A stretch of DNA of 37,159 nt from Methanobacteriota archaeon (lineage in GTDB: Archaea; JACRDV01). A program made the position numbers and the translations under genes. The notes beneath the pieces were generated by a model. It made no database searches, was not told the origin of the DNA, and worked only from the letters and a program-made list of their open reading frames with translations. Positions 14,355 to 22,463 of the stretch are shown here, piece after piece. How positions within the stretch are numbered: the stretch's first letter is position 1; each line of letters opens with the position of its first letter. Location of the stretch: contig JACRDV010000029.1 of NCBI GenBank assembly GCA_024860865.1, positions 1 through 37,159 on the forward strand. Direction: 5' to 3'.

Positions 14355-14972
14355 TTAAATAGAGAAACTCAATTTGATCCATTCCCTGAAAAATAAATCC
14401 AATATCCTATTATCTTCAATTAAACCCGCGCCCTCTAATGCCGTTATTGCTTTCCTCACGTGACCTGGGGATTTTAACCTATATTTTTCTATGAAATCCT
14501 TGGAGTAAATTGATGCACCCTTTTCATTAGCAATGCCAATGAGTAGTTTTCTCTGTTCACTGCTCTTGATTCTGTCCCAAATTGTTTGAAAGCCCGCGCT
14601 GAGATTAGGTAAAATCTTTTCTTGTAAAGCTTTCTGTGCTGTCTCTATATTGGCACTCTCTTTTGTTATATACCAAGTTTCATGACATAAGTGTTGTACG
14701 TAAGAGGGAACCCCTTCACTGAATGCCACTACCCAATTTGCTGCTTCCTCGCTAATTTTCTTTCCACTGGCTTTAAATCTATTAATGACAAATTCTTCTA
14801 GTACTTTTGTATCAATAGATTTGAGTTGTATAGGCTTAGCAAATCTATAAAAAGGTCTTTCCTTTTCTCCAAAAATTAGAGAAATTAAACTTCTTTTACT
14901 TCCAGCAAAGAGATAGCTAACATGATGGTGATGCTGTAGAATAGAACGAAAAAGCTTCGCCCCAGGCCAATT
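14355..14972 (-). pseudogene. C-terminal fragment of an archaeal AAA-type ATPase
   Basis: The open frame runs from just after a stop codon at 14973-14975 to 14355 without a proper start. It reads LQHHHHVSYLFAGSKRSLIS, then LIFGEKERPFYRFAKPIQLK, then a region ending EGVPSYVQHLCHETW, then a helical C-terminal domain. This is the second half of the archaeal ATPase family (Pfam Arch_ATPase). The sensor-1 strand SYLFAGSKRS is present, but Walker A and B are absent. The N-terminal half has been lost, with the break next to the ADH synthase promoter. A short protein from internal GTG 14729 is possible but would have no ATPase site. Confidence 0.7.
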
Positions 14973-14997
14973 TTAAGCCTAACTGTGAGCATAATTC

Positions 14998-15029
14998 TTA
15001 TATAATACATGCTAACATGTCACATGTTA
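14998..15029 (+). promoter_or_regulatory. Promoter and operator of the aromatic operon
   Basis: The TATA box TTATATAAT is at 14998-15006. The perfect inverted repeat TAACATGTCACATGTTA lies at 15013-15029. The expected transcription start falls inside the palindrome, so a bound protein would repress. The ribosome site GAGGT lies about 15 bases before the ATG at 15055. I see no second copy of the palindrome upstream of the minus-strand aromatic genes. Confidence 0.55.
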
Positions 15030-15054
15030 ACAAGAATTAGAGGTAAGTAATTTT

Positions 15055-15858
15055 ATGCCTGAAATCGGAAAACGCATTCGTTTAGAGCGGATTCTCAACC
15101 GTGACAGCCACAAAATATTAATTGTCCCAATGGACCATGGCGTGACAGTAGGGCCTATTAAAGGAATAATAAACGTGGCTGAGATGGTTAACAAAGTGGC
15201 TGAAGGTGGAGCTACCGCAGTTCTATTACACAAAGGCATAATTCAAGCGGGCCATCGTGGATACGGGAGAGATATTGGCCTTATAATTCACGTTTCGGCC
15301 TCAACAGCTCTCGGCCCCGACCCTAATTACAAAATTCAAGCAACTTCGATCAAAGAAGCCATCAAACTTGGAGCAGATGCAGTTTCAATCCACGTTAATG
15401 TTGGCGCAAATGATGAGCCTGAAATGTTAAGAACTCTTGGATCGGTTGCTGAACAATGTGCTGAATGGGGGATGCCGTTGCTCGCGATGATGTATCCAAG
15501 AGGACCAAAAGTTAAGAGCGAACATGCTGTAGAGTTCGTAAAACATGCAGCTAGGGTCGGAGCGGAGTTAGGAGCAGACATTATAAAAACAAATTACACA
15601 GGTAGCGTTGAATCATTTAAAGAAGTGGTCGACGGCTCTCCAGTTCCAGTTGTAATTGCAGGTGGACCGAAGATGGCGAATGATCTAGAACTTTTAACTA
15701 CGGTGAAAGGTGCTATAGATGCTGGTGCCAAGGGTGTGGCATTTGGAAGAAATATTTTCCAACATTCTAATCCGACATTAATTACGAAAGCTATTGGTAT
15801 GATTGTACATGAAAATGCTGATGTAGAAGAAGCAACTAAAATACTGAGCAAACATTAA
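15055..15858 (+). CDS. aroA': 2-amino-3,7-dideoxy-D-threo-hept-6-ulosonate (ADH) synthase
   Basis: This is a class I aldolase of the DhnA type. It makes ADH, the precursor of 3-dehydroquinate in archaea that lack DAHP synthase. Lysine K178 in [10 protein letters not shown] is the Schiff-base residue. D27 (VPMDHG) and Y147 (MMYPRG) keep the constant offset of six from the catalytic Asp33, Tyr153 and Lys184 of the Methanocaldococcus enzyme. The length, 267 aa, is normal. It is the first gene of the plus-strand aromatic set and is followed by 3-dehydroquinate synthase II after 42 bases. The palindromic operator is directly upstream. A DhnA-type fructose-bisphosphate aldolase is the main alternative, but the neighbour settles the role. 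Confidence 0.9.
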   Translation: MPEIGKRIRLERILNRDSHKILIVPMDHGVTVGPIKGIINVAEMVNKVAEGGATAVLLHKGIIQAGHRGYGRDIGLIIHVSASTALGPDPNYKIQATSIKEAIKLGADAVSIHVNVGANDEPEMLRTLGSVAEQCAEWGMPLLAMMYPRGPKVKSEHAVEFVKHAARVGAELGADIIKTNYTGSVESFKEVVDGSPVPVVIAGGPKMANDLELLTTVKGAIDAGAKGVAFGRNIFQHSNPTLITKAIGMIVHENADVEEATKILSKH

Positions 15859-15900
15859 GACACTAAAAGGTTAATTTTAATTTTTATTTTAGGTTTTTCT

Positions 15901-16998
15901 ATGAAAACTTTTTGGGTAGCAGCAAATCAAAATATACCATGGGAAACGCGAAAAAAATTCGTCACTACTGCCATAGAGTCTGGAGCTGAGGCTGTCTTAA
16001 TAAATTCTAATGAAGTTGAAAAAGTAAGAGAATTAGGTAAAATATTTGTAACAGCCCCACCTTCTGAAAAAAATGTTGCGGATATTGTAGTAACAACTGA
16101 AATAGATACAAGATTAATTCAGGATCTCAAAGAAAAGGGATTTCAGGCAGCCATCAGTGTAATAATCGATGAAAAAACAAAAGAGCAACCTGCTATTGCT
16201 GCTGCAAAAACAGGAGCAAACTATGTGATTATATCAGCTAGAGACTGGAAAATTATACCGCTTGAAAATTTAGTAGCTGAATTACAAAAAACGAACACAA
16301 AAATTGTAGCCGAAGCCAAGACTGCAGAAGAGGGACGAACTTTATTTGGCACTTTAGAGAAAGGAGTAGATGTTATTTTAATTGATCCTTCTCGATCAAG
16401 CTTAGATGAAATCAAAAAACTACACTATGTGGTTGAAGGCCTTAAGTCCGAAAAAATCACTTTAGCACCGGCAAAAATTACTAAAATTAAGCCCGTAGGC
16501 ATGGGAGACCGCGTTTGCATTGATACATGTTCGCTTCTTAGAGTTGGAGAAGGTGTACTCGTTGGATCAAAATCTACTGGATTGTTTTTAATTCATAGCG
16601 AAACAGTTGAAACACCATACGTGGAAACAAGACCATTTAGAGTTAATGCTGGCCCAGTACATGCTTATGTAAAAGTAATAGGCGGCAAAACTAAGTATTT
16701 AAGTGAACTAAAAGCTGGAGATGAAATATTAATTGTAGATAAAAGTGGCGAAACTAGGACTGCTATTGTTGGAAGAGTAAAAATCGAGAGACGCCCGTTG
16801 ATGTTAATTGAAGCAGAACATAAAGGAAATAAAATTAAAACATTAGTACAAAATGCTGAGACTATTAGGCTAGTAAATAAAGAAGGGCAACCAATTTCTG
16901 TTGTTAATTTAAAGCCCGGCGATGAGATATTAGCTGCAATTGAAGAAGAAGCAAGACATTTTGGTATAAAAATTCACGAAACTATTATTGAGAGATAG
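15901..16998 (+). CDS. aroB': 3-dehydroquinate synthase II
   Basis: This archaeal enzyme converts ADH to 3-dehydroquinate with NAD-dependent deamination and cyclisation. It is unrelated to bacterial AroB. The start MKTFWVAANQNIPWETRKKF, the motif MGDRVCIDTCSLLRVGEG, and GSKSTGLFLIHSETVE with RPFRVNAGPVHAYV are typical. The length, 365 aa, is normal. With the upstream aldolase it feeds the shikimate route. It is followed by aroD after 3 bases. Confidence 0.93.
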   Translation: MKTFWVAANQNIPWETRKKFVTTAIESGAEAVLINSNEVEKVRELGKIFVTAPPSEKNVADIVVTTEIDTRLIQDLKEKGFQAAISVIIDEKTKEQPAIAAAKTGANYVIISARDWKIIPLENLVAELQKTNTKIVAEAKTAEEGRTLFGTLEKGVDVILIDPSRSSLDEIKKLHYVVEGLKSEKITLAPAKITKIKPVGMGDRVCIDTCSLLRVGEGVLVGSKSTGLFLIHSETVETPYVETRPFRVNAGPVHAYVKVIGGKTKYLSELKAGDEILIVDKSGETRTAIVGRVKIERRPLMLIEAEHKGNKIKTLVQNAETIRLVNKEGQPISVVNLKPGDEILAAIEEEARHFGIKIHETIIER

Positions 16999-17001
16999 AT
17001 T

Positions 17002-17751
17002 ATGAGATTATCAGCAAAGAAACCAATTGAGATTGGGAAAGTTTTAGTTGGGAGAGATATTCGAATATGTGCCTCTATCATGGGTAATGATGAAAGCGAA
17101 GTTCTAGAACTAATTAATAGGGCAAATGCAGCTGATTTAATTGAAATTAGATTAGATGGATTTAATAAAATCAATCCAGCTATAACTAAACGTGTTCTAC
17201 GAACTGCTAAAATACGCAGTGGCTACCCAATAATAGCAACAAATAGAATGGAGGCTGACGGTGGAAGCTTTCCAGGTTCTGAGAGAGATAGGATTGAAAA
17301 TTTAATTGCAGCCCTTGAAATTGCTGATGCAATTGACATAGAACTTCGCTCTCAACTTGAGTTAAGAGATGAACTAATTGAAAAAGCAAAAGAGAAACGA
17401 ATTCCAACAATAGTTTCTTACCATAATTTTGAGAGGATGCCGCCGAAAAATGAACTATTGCAAATTCTCGATGAAGAAGTTCAAGCAGGGGCGAGTATTG
17501 CGAAAATTGCAGTTATGACAAAGTCATTAGAAAATATTTTAACTGTGCTTGATACAACTTTGCTTGCCAAGGCTAGAGTTGAAATTCCAGTAAGTATAAT
17601 TGCAATGGGTGAAATTGCAAAACATGCTAGAGTAATTACCCCAATTTATGGATCAGATTTGATCTATGCAGCGGTTGATGAAGGAAGAAGTACAGCACCT
17701 GGTCAATTAACGGTTCAAGAGGTACGTGAAGCTCTAGGGATTTTGACCTAA
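17002..17751 (+). CDS. aroD: 3-dehydroquinate dehydratase, type I
   Basis: It forms 3-dehydroshikimate through a Schiff base. H141 (VSYHNFE) and K168 (SIAKIAVM) are the catalytic pair; EIRLDG (48-53) and ATNRMEADGGSFPG (79-92) line the active site. At 249 aa it is slightly longer than many type I enzymes because of an N-terminal extension of about 20 residues. The stop codon is almost directly followed by aroE. Confidence 0.92.
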   Translation: MRLSAKKPIEIGKVLVGRDIRICASIMGNDESEVLELINRANAADLIEIRLDGFNKINPAITKRVLRTAKIRSGYPIIATNRMEADGGSFPGSERDRIENLIAALEIADAIDIELRSQLELRDELIEKAKEKRIPTIVSYHNFERMPPKNELLQILDEEVQAGASIAKIAVMTKSLENILTVLDTTLLAKARVEIPVSIIAMGEIAKHARVITPIYGSDLIYAAVDEGRSTAPGQLTVQEVREALGILT

Positions 17752-17752
17752 T

Positions 17753-18619
17753 GTGGTGGTGACTTTGGAAATTTTAACCACCACCAAAGTTTTTGCTTTA
17801 ATTGGAAGCCCAATAACACATTCGCTTTCGCCCCGGATGCACAATGCTGTCTTTAGGCAACTTAACTTAGACTGTGTATATTTAGCCTTTGAAGTTAAAA
17901 AAGAAAATCTAAAGCAAGCTTTTGAAGGGGCTAAAGCATTGGGGATAAAAGGACTAAATGTTACTATTCCACATAAAATTGCTGTTGTTCAATATCTTGA
18001 TGAATTAGATGAATCAGCCCAGTTAACCGGTTCTGTTAACACAATTAAATTCGATGAGAAGGCAGTTGGATTTAATACAGATGGCATTGGGGCTATTCGT
18101 GCACTTGAAGAAGAATCTAATGAAACTGTTCGCGGAAAAAAAGTTGTATTAATTGGAGCAGGTGGAGCAGCTAGAGCAATTGCGTACCAACTCGCACTTA
18201 AGAAGGCGCATGATATAGTTATTGCAAATAGAACTGTAAAAAAGGCCCAAGAACTTGCTGAAGAAGTTGAAACTAAACTAAAAGTAAAAATTAGAGCTTG
18301 TGGAACAAACAAAGGAACGCTCAAGATAGAACTTGAGAGTGCAAAGTTCCTTATTAATGCAACTTCGGTTGGGATGTTTCCAAATGTTAATGAAACACTA
18401 GTTACAGCTGATGTTATGCATTCTGATTTAATTGTTAATGATATAGTCTATAATCCAATTGAAACTCTATTATTAAAAGAAGCAAAGAAAGCAGGAGCTA
18501 GAACAGTAAGTGGTATCGGTATGTTTGTTTATCAAGGAGCAGAGTCTCTTAGGATTTGGTTAGGAATTGACCCTCCAATTGAAACAATGAGACAAGTTGC
18601 TTTAGAAGTTTTAGGATAA
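17753..18619 (+). CDS. aroE: Shikimate dehydrogenase
   Basis: It reduces 3-dehydroshikimate to shikimate with NADPH. The substrate site is GSPITHSLSPRMHN, the catalytic lysine is K75 in NVTIPHK, and D110 follows in GFNTDG. The Rossmann loop is GAGGAARAI, with NRT (159-161) in the position that selects NADP. The start is uncertain. GTG 17753, 17756 or 17759 and TTG 17765 are all in frame within a GTGGTGGTGA run that itself resembles a ribosome site. The gene ends just before a palindrome and an AbrB gene. Confidence 0.92.
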   Translation: MVVTLEILTTTKVFALIGSPITHSLSPRMHNAVFRQLNLDCVYLAFEVKKENLKQAFEGAKALGIKGLNVTIPHKIAVVQYLDELDESAQLTGSVNTIKFDEKAVGFNTDGIGAIRALEEESNETVRGKKVVLIGAGGAARAIAYQLALKKAHDIVIANRTVKKAQELAEEVETKLKVKIRACGTNKGTLKIELESAKFLINATSVGMFPNVNETLVTADVMHSDLIVNDIVYNPIETLLLKEAKKAGARTVSGIGMFVYQGAESLRIWLGIDPPIETMRQVALEVLG

Positions 18620-18635
18620 TATTTTACTTATTTTT

Positions 18636-18649
18636 CCACTATTTAGTGG
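18636..18649. promoter_or_regulatory. Palindrome CCACTATTTAGTGG over the abrB-like gene's ribosome site
   Basis: This is a perfect inverted repeat whose right arm overlaps GGTGG at 18647-18651, the ribosome binding site of the next gene. It could be an operator for the AbrB-like protein itself or an RNA hairpin hiding the ribosome site. Confidence 0.4.
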
Positions 18650-18658
18650 TGGATAAAA

Positions 18659-18931
18659 ATGAGAATGAGAACAACCAAAGCAAAAGTAGATGAAAAATGG
18701 CGAGTTTTAATTCCTAAAGAAGTGCGAGAAGTACTAGGTATTACTCCTAACACTACGATTCAGTTTATTGAAGAAGAAGGTAAATGGTATGTAAAACATG
18801 TTGGAAAAGACCCTCTCGATGAATTAGTAGAACGACTGGAAAAAGGCAAGATAAAACGTGTAGGTAAGCCATTATTGAAAAATGGAAATGAAGCCATTAA
18901 AGTAATCCGACAGATGTGGGGCGAAAAATAG
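18659..18931 (+). CDS. AbrB/SpoVT-type DNA-binding protein (VapB-like)
   Basis: The swapped-hairpin AbrB domain spans about residues 5-50, with TTKAKVDEKWRVLIPKEVRE and LGITPNTTIQFIEEEGKWYV. A charged helical tail (DELVERLEKGKIKR...) follows. Such proteins are antitoxins of VapBC pairs or stand-alone regulators. No PIN-type toxin follows: only 15 codons are open after it before tyrA. It is therefore an orphan antitoxin or a regulator of the aromatic operon in which it sits. A second ATG (18665) is an equal start option. Confidence 0.75.
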   Translation: MRMRTTKAKVDEKWRVLIPKEVREVLGITPNTTIQFIEEEGKWYVKHVGKDPLDELVERLEKGKIKRVGKPLLKNGNEAIKVIRQMWGEK

Positions 18932-19015
18932 TGGAAATAGCAAATGACCTAGAAGATATATCAGAATCAAGCGTATGATCTAACTTTACTCGGTTTACGG
19001 ACAGAAGGAAAAAAA

Positions 19016-20338
19016 ATGAAGATTACAATAATTGGTGGAACTGGACAAATGGGCAGTTGGTTCGCTCATTTTTTTAAAACAAAAGGATTCGATGTAACAA
19101 TTTCCGGCCCAAATACTAAGACTGGCGATGAATTAGCTAAGAAACTTAATATAAAGTATACTCTTGACAACAAAGCTGCAGCAAAAGATGCTGATATTGT
19201 TCTAGTTTCAGTTCCAATTGAGAAAACTGTTGATGTAATAGCTGAAGTAGCTCCTCAAATGAAGACTGGTGCACTCTTGACAGATACTACTTCAGTTAAA
19301 GTTGATCCAGTTAAAGCTATGCAGAAATTCGCTGCTCCAGGTGTTGAAATAATTGGAATGCACCCAATGTTTGCTCCGAGATTTCCAAGTTTAAAGGGTC
19401 AAGTGATTATTCTTACACCAGTAAATCATCCACCTTGGCTAGAGAAGATTAAAGATTTTTTTGAAAAAGAAAATGCAAGAGTTTTTATTGCAACCCCAGA
19501 AATGCATGATGAAATGATGGCAATCATTCAAGGATTAACTCATTTCGTATATATTGCAACTGCAAGCACGCTAAAAAGATTAGGAATTGATATTAAAGAA
19601 TCGCGCAAGCTTATGAGCCCTATCTACGAGCTTACTCTTGATATCATTGCGCGAATTGCGGGTCAAAATCCACGCTTATATGCTGGGATCCAAATGTACA
19701 ACCCAAAAGTGAATGAAATTCACAAAGCATTCATTGAAGAATGCCTTGGATTGCAAAGAGTAATTGAAAGCAAAGATGTGCAAGCATTTGTTAAAATAAT
19801 GAGTTCTGCAGCAAAACATATGGGTGATGTTGAAGAAGCGATGAGAAAATCTGACAAAGCAGTTAGAGCGCTGAATAGAGAACTTGAAGAGCTGACAAAG
19901 AGAATTGGAAAAGAAGTTGCATTGCGGCACATTTACTCTGAAAGTATCCACGTTGGAATTGTTGAAAAAGTTGAGCCCGAAAAAGTTATATTAAAGACAC
20001 AAAGCGGCAGATTAGCTGAATTTAAGATTAGCAATATTGAACTTTTAAGTGATGAAGCGCTTCTAGAATTGAAAAAAGAAAAATTCACAAAAATTACAAG
20101 AGATTTTTCTGTAGTTTTGCCTAAGCAAACAGATCCAAAAGTAATTCAACAAATAGTAGCTAACTCAAATGATAAAATTATTTCAGCAAAAATTTTAGAT
20201 ATTTATGAAGGTGCTCAGATTCCAAGTGATAAAAAAAGCGTTACCATCAGAGTTGAAGCTTTGAGTAATGCCGATCCAAAAATGTTAGAGAATGCTATAA
20301 TAAATTTGCTAAAAGGAATTGGCGGACAAATTAGATAG
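19016..20338 (+). CDS. tyrA: Prephenate (or arogenate) dehydrogenase with C-terminal FDX-ACB-like domain
   Basis: Residues 1-280 form TyrA: the dinucleotide loop GGTGQMGSW, MHPMFAPRFPSL, GLTHFVYIATAS, and helical dimer segments. Residues 311-357 form a small beta-rich linker (VILKTQSGRLAEFKISNIEL). Residues 358-440 match the anticodon-binding FDX-ACB domain of phenylalanyl-tRNA synthetase beta. They show RDFSVVLP, IISAKILDIYEGAQIP, KKSVTIRVEAL and the end GGQIR, in order and spacing. TyrA oxidises prephenate to 4-hydroxyphenylpyruvate. The extra domain may bind phenylalanine or tyrosine as an allosteric module, or RNA. A normal ACT domain is absent. Archaeal TyrA proteins of about 440 aa exist, so the fusion may be widespread. 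Confidence 0.88.
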   Translation: MKITIIGGTGQMGSWFAHFFKTKGFDVTISGPNTKTGDELAKKLNIKYTLDNKAAAKDADIVLVSVPIEKTVDVIAEVAPQMKTGALLTDTTSVKVDPVKAMQKFAAPGVEIIGMHPMFAPRFPSLKGQVIILTPVNHPPWLEKIKDFFEKENARVFIATPEMHDEMMAIIQGLTHFVYIATASTLKRLGIDIKESRKLMSPIYELTLDIIARIAGQNPRLYAGIQMYNPKVNEIHKAFIEECLGLQRVIESKDVQAFVKIMSSAAKHMGDVEEAMRKSDKAVRALNRELEELTKRIGKEVALRHIYSESIHVGIVEKVEPEKVILKTQSGRLAEFKISNIELLSDEALLELKKEKFTKITRDFSVVLPKQTDPKVIQQIVANSNDKIISAKILDIYEGAQIPSDKKSVTIRVEALSNADPKMLENAIINLLKGIGGQIR

Positions 20339-20344
20339 TGTATT

Positions 20345-20554
20345 GTCTCTTTCCTTTTTCTAGCAATTCAACGCGTGCTCCGAATCGTCAATTCTACTCG
20401 ATATATTAGCCATGAGAGTCACCGGAAGTATTCGCGATTCATCCATGAGCTTAAAGCAAATGGTATTCCCGCGAAATTATCAATAAAACTCGTTATGATT
20501 GGTCAGAAGTGTATCTCAACTCATGCTCAGTCTAAAAAAGCCTTTCGAAACTGA
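20345..20554 (+). pseudogene. C-terminal remnant of an IS110-like transposase
   Basis: The frame directly downstream of tyrA reads VLRIVNSTRYISHESHRKYS, then RFIHELKANGIPAKLSIKLV, then MIGQKCISTHAQSKKAFRN and stop. The pattern F-x-x-E-L-x-x-x-G-x-P-x-K-x-x-x-x-L-V resembles the last helices of IS110/IS116 transposases. Only about 70 codons remain, with no start codon or ribosome site. No inverted ends are visible. It is in frame with the tyrA stop codon. The identification is moderate. Confidence 0.4.
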
Positions 20555-20572
20555 AAATAAAAAGCTACAAAA

Positions 20573-21472
20573 TTATCTTCTCAGCAAACCACGCACTTTT
20601 TCTCGAGAATAAGAAACTACCGTTCTAAGCGCCCTGACAGGAATACTTGAGAGTCTAAAAGGTTTCATAATGCTTTCTAAAGGTTCTCCTACTGTCTCTA
20701 TATTTTCCAGTTTTCCAATACCGAGACCAAGCTCATCTGCTAATTTTATATGTTTAATACTTAAAGGATCAATACCCATAACTGCTGCACCTACAGCATC
20801 TGCGGCCACGATATCATTGCTCGCGATAATAACACCAACTTTAACTGGATTGCCCGAAATTTCGCTTAACTCCCCTCCTATATAACCATCGATAACTGTT
20901 ATTCTTGGTTTTATATAGCGAGCGAGGTCTACTATTTTCTCATGAAGATGAGTGTGCATGTTTCCCTTAGGCAGCACAAATCCCATTAAATTCTTCATTC
21001 CAAGTGTTACTCCCGCATCTCCGTGAACTTTTAATTTTGGAACAGAAATAATGCAATTATTTTCAAAAAAAGCCTTTGCCACGTTTACTCTCTTCAGCGC
21101 CAGTGCATTTGGAATGTCAACTTCAGCTCTTTTGTCTTTGTTTAGATTAACAAGCTTAATTTTTTTGTTATTAGCAATTTCAGTTAAACCAACCAACTTA
21201 AAAGCATCATCTGCAGTTGATTCACTCCAACCGCCTTCTCCAATTGTTATATTATCAATTCCTAGCTGTTGGAGATAATCGATTATCGCTTCGACAACTT
21301 TGGGATCAGTTGTTATGCCAGTTTCAGGTCTTTTCGCTAAAATATAATTTGGCTTGATCAAAACTTTATCATTATCTGATAGCAATTTTGATGCTCTTAT
21401 CAAGTTTAATGCTTTAAGAGTTGCATTGTATATGTTTTCGTCTTTAATAATGGCGACTGTTGCTTTATACAT
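20573..21472 (-). CDS. DUF362-domain protein
   Basis: The 299-residue protein matches the DUF362 family. The hallmarks are KVLIKPNYI, TTDPKVVEAIIDYL, IGEGGWSES, IISVPKLKVHGDAGVTLGMK and IVAADAVGAAVMGIDP. Many members carry a ferredoxin domain at the C-terminus; this one does not. The biochemical role is unknown. It is often called a cytoplasmic iron-sulphur-related protein by association. It is transcribed alone. Confidence 0.85.
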   Translation of the reverse strand: MYKATVAIIKDENIYNATLKALNLIRASKLLSDNDKVLIKPNYILAKRPETGITTDPKVVEAIIDYLQQLGIDNITIGEGGWSESTADDAFKLVGLTEIANNKKIKLVNLNKDKRAEVDIPNALALKRVNVAKAFFENNCIISVPKLKVHGDAGVTLGMKNLMGFVLPKGNMHTHLHEKIVDLARYIKPRITVIDGYIGGELSEISGNPVKVGVIIASNDIVAADAVGAAVMGIDPLSIKHIKLADELGLGIGKLENIETVGEPLESIMKPFRLSSIPVRALRTVVSYSREKVRGLLRR

Positions 21473-21821
21473 GTTATTATCACAAAATAAATAACTGCTT
21501 TATTTTCGAAATTAAACGTTCTCTTTAGCTATACTAACTTTTTTAAACAACGTGAAGTTTACCAATTCTTTTTGAAAAACTTAAAACGGAGAGCTTATAA
21601 CCTTATCGCCTCTATACCGTGCGATAATATCGTCGTCCACCCGCTGTTGAAAAGGACAAAAGCTTTCTTTTTTTAAATCTATGCAAAGAATTTTCCTTGT
21701 AATGGAACTATTGCAACGTATGCCTTTTCTGCTAACCACAACTCTTGCAGTAATAGTAACTTTTTAATAGAAGAAGTGATAAAAGAAGTGAAAAAAGTAA
21801 ATAAATAAGAAGTGTTAATAA
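21473..21821. other. Gene-free stretch with a GC-richer core (possible small RNA)
   Basis: About 350 bases without a supported gene. A GC-richer core at about 21600-21650, unusual in this AT-rich background, follows a TATA-like GCTTATAAC (about 21592-21600) and precedes a T run at 21667-21674. That layout would suit a short non-coding RNA, but I recognise no C/D, H/ACA or tRNA signature. Downstream is a run of AAGAAGTG-like repeats up to the toxin-like gene. Confidence 0.25.
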
Positions 21822-22082
21822 ATGAAGATAAAATGGTCTAATCACGCCAAAGAAGAGTGTAAAAAGGAGGGTGTTTCTGAAGCTGATGCAAACCAACTTA
21901 TCGAACACGGAGTAGAGGTAATAGATGATGTATTTGAAAAGAAATATCGCATAATTGGATATGTTGGTGCTAAATATTATGTGGCTATCGTGACAAAAAG
22001 TAAAGAAAAACTCAAAGTAACTACATTCTATAAAGCTAGCGATTATGATATTTGGTATTTCAAAAATCAAAGGAGGAAATAA
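21822..22082 (+). CDS. DUF4258-family protein, toxin-like, 86 aa
   Basis: The start KWSNHAKEECKKEGVSEADA, the central EVIDDVFEKKYRIIGYVG, and the end KVTTFYKASDYDIWYF follow the DUF4258 pattern of a RelE/BECR-like ribonuclease-type fold. The family is commonly paired with a zinc-finger antitoxin. The next gene is exactly that, beginning 2 bases after the stop. Toxicity is not shown. Confidence 0.7.
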   Translation: MKIKWSNHAKEECKKEGVSEADANQLIEHGVEVIDDVFEKKYRIIGYVGAKYYVAIVTKSKEKLKVTTFYKASDYDIWYFKNQRRK

Positions 22083-22084
22083 AG

Positions 22085-22399
22085 ATGGAGTGCCTTAGAT
22101 GTGATGGAAAGTTAGAAAAGAAGTTAGCAACTATTGAAGCTGGAGGCATTTCTTTTACTGATGAGTATTTTGTTTGCAGTAAATGCGGAAAGATGTACCC
22201 AACTAAGGATCAGATTAAAAAAATGTATGAGAGTTCAAGTCTTCGAAAGCTCTCTTTTGAGAGAAAGATCTCAATGAGCGGCCGTACTTATGTTATTAGA
22301 GTCCCTCAGACTCTTGAAAAATTATATGAAATCCAAGTTGGAAAAAAAGTTAAAATTGCTCCTTTAGATGCAAAAAGAATGTTAGTTGAATTTGAATAA
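22085..22399 (+). CDS. Zinc-finger plus AbrB-like antitoxin-type protein, 104 aa
   Basis: The N-terminal half is a YgiT/MqsA-like zinc finger with MECLRCDGKL and FVCSKCGKMYP. The C-terminal half (about 58-104) fits an AbrB-like swapped hairpin: KISMSGRTYVIRVPQTLEKL, then VGKKVKIAPLDAKRMLVEF. The start at 22085 follows AGGAGG; the longer frame from 22052 overlaps the toxin. Such proteins bind the toxin with one half and their own promoter with the other. Confidence 0.7.
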   Translation: MECLRCDGKLEKKLATIEAGGISFTDEYFVCSKCGKMYPTKDQIKKMYESSSLRKLSFERKISMSGRTYVIRVPQTLEKLYEIQVGKKVKIAPLDAKRMLVEFE

Positions 22400-22411
22400 T
22401 TTTTCTTTTTT
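22400..22411 (+). terminator. T-rich terminator of the toxin-antitoxin pair
   Basis: A run of T with one C directly after the antitoxin stop codon. The pheA gene ends about 50 bases beyond on the opposite strand. Confidence 0.45.
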
Positions 22412-22463
22412 ACTTTCTTCTAAGGAGCAGCCAATATAGTTTTTGATTTATCTTGTTAATGCT

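Noticed and set aside
15055-15858. Fructose-bisphosphate aldolase
   Set aside because: The catalytic Asp/Tyr/Lys spacing fits ADH synthase, and 3-dehydroquinate synthase II follows directly.
18931-18978. Toxin partner of the AbrB-like gene
   Set aside because: Only 15 codons are open and none resemble a PIN or other toxin.
21600-21660. tRNA gene in the GC-richer island
   Set aside because: No T-loop GGTTCRANYCC sequence or acceptor-stem pairing could be found.
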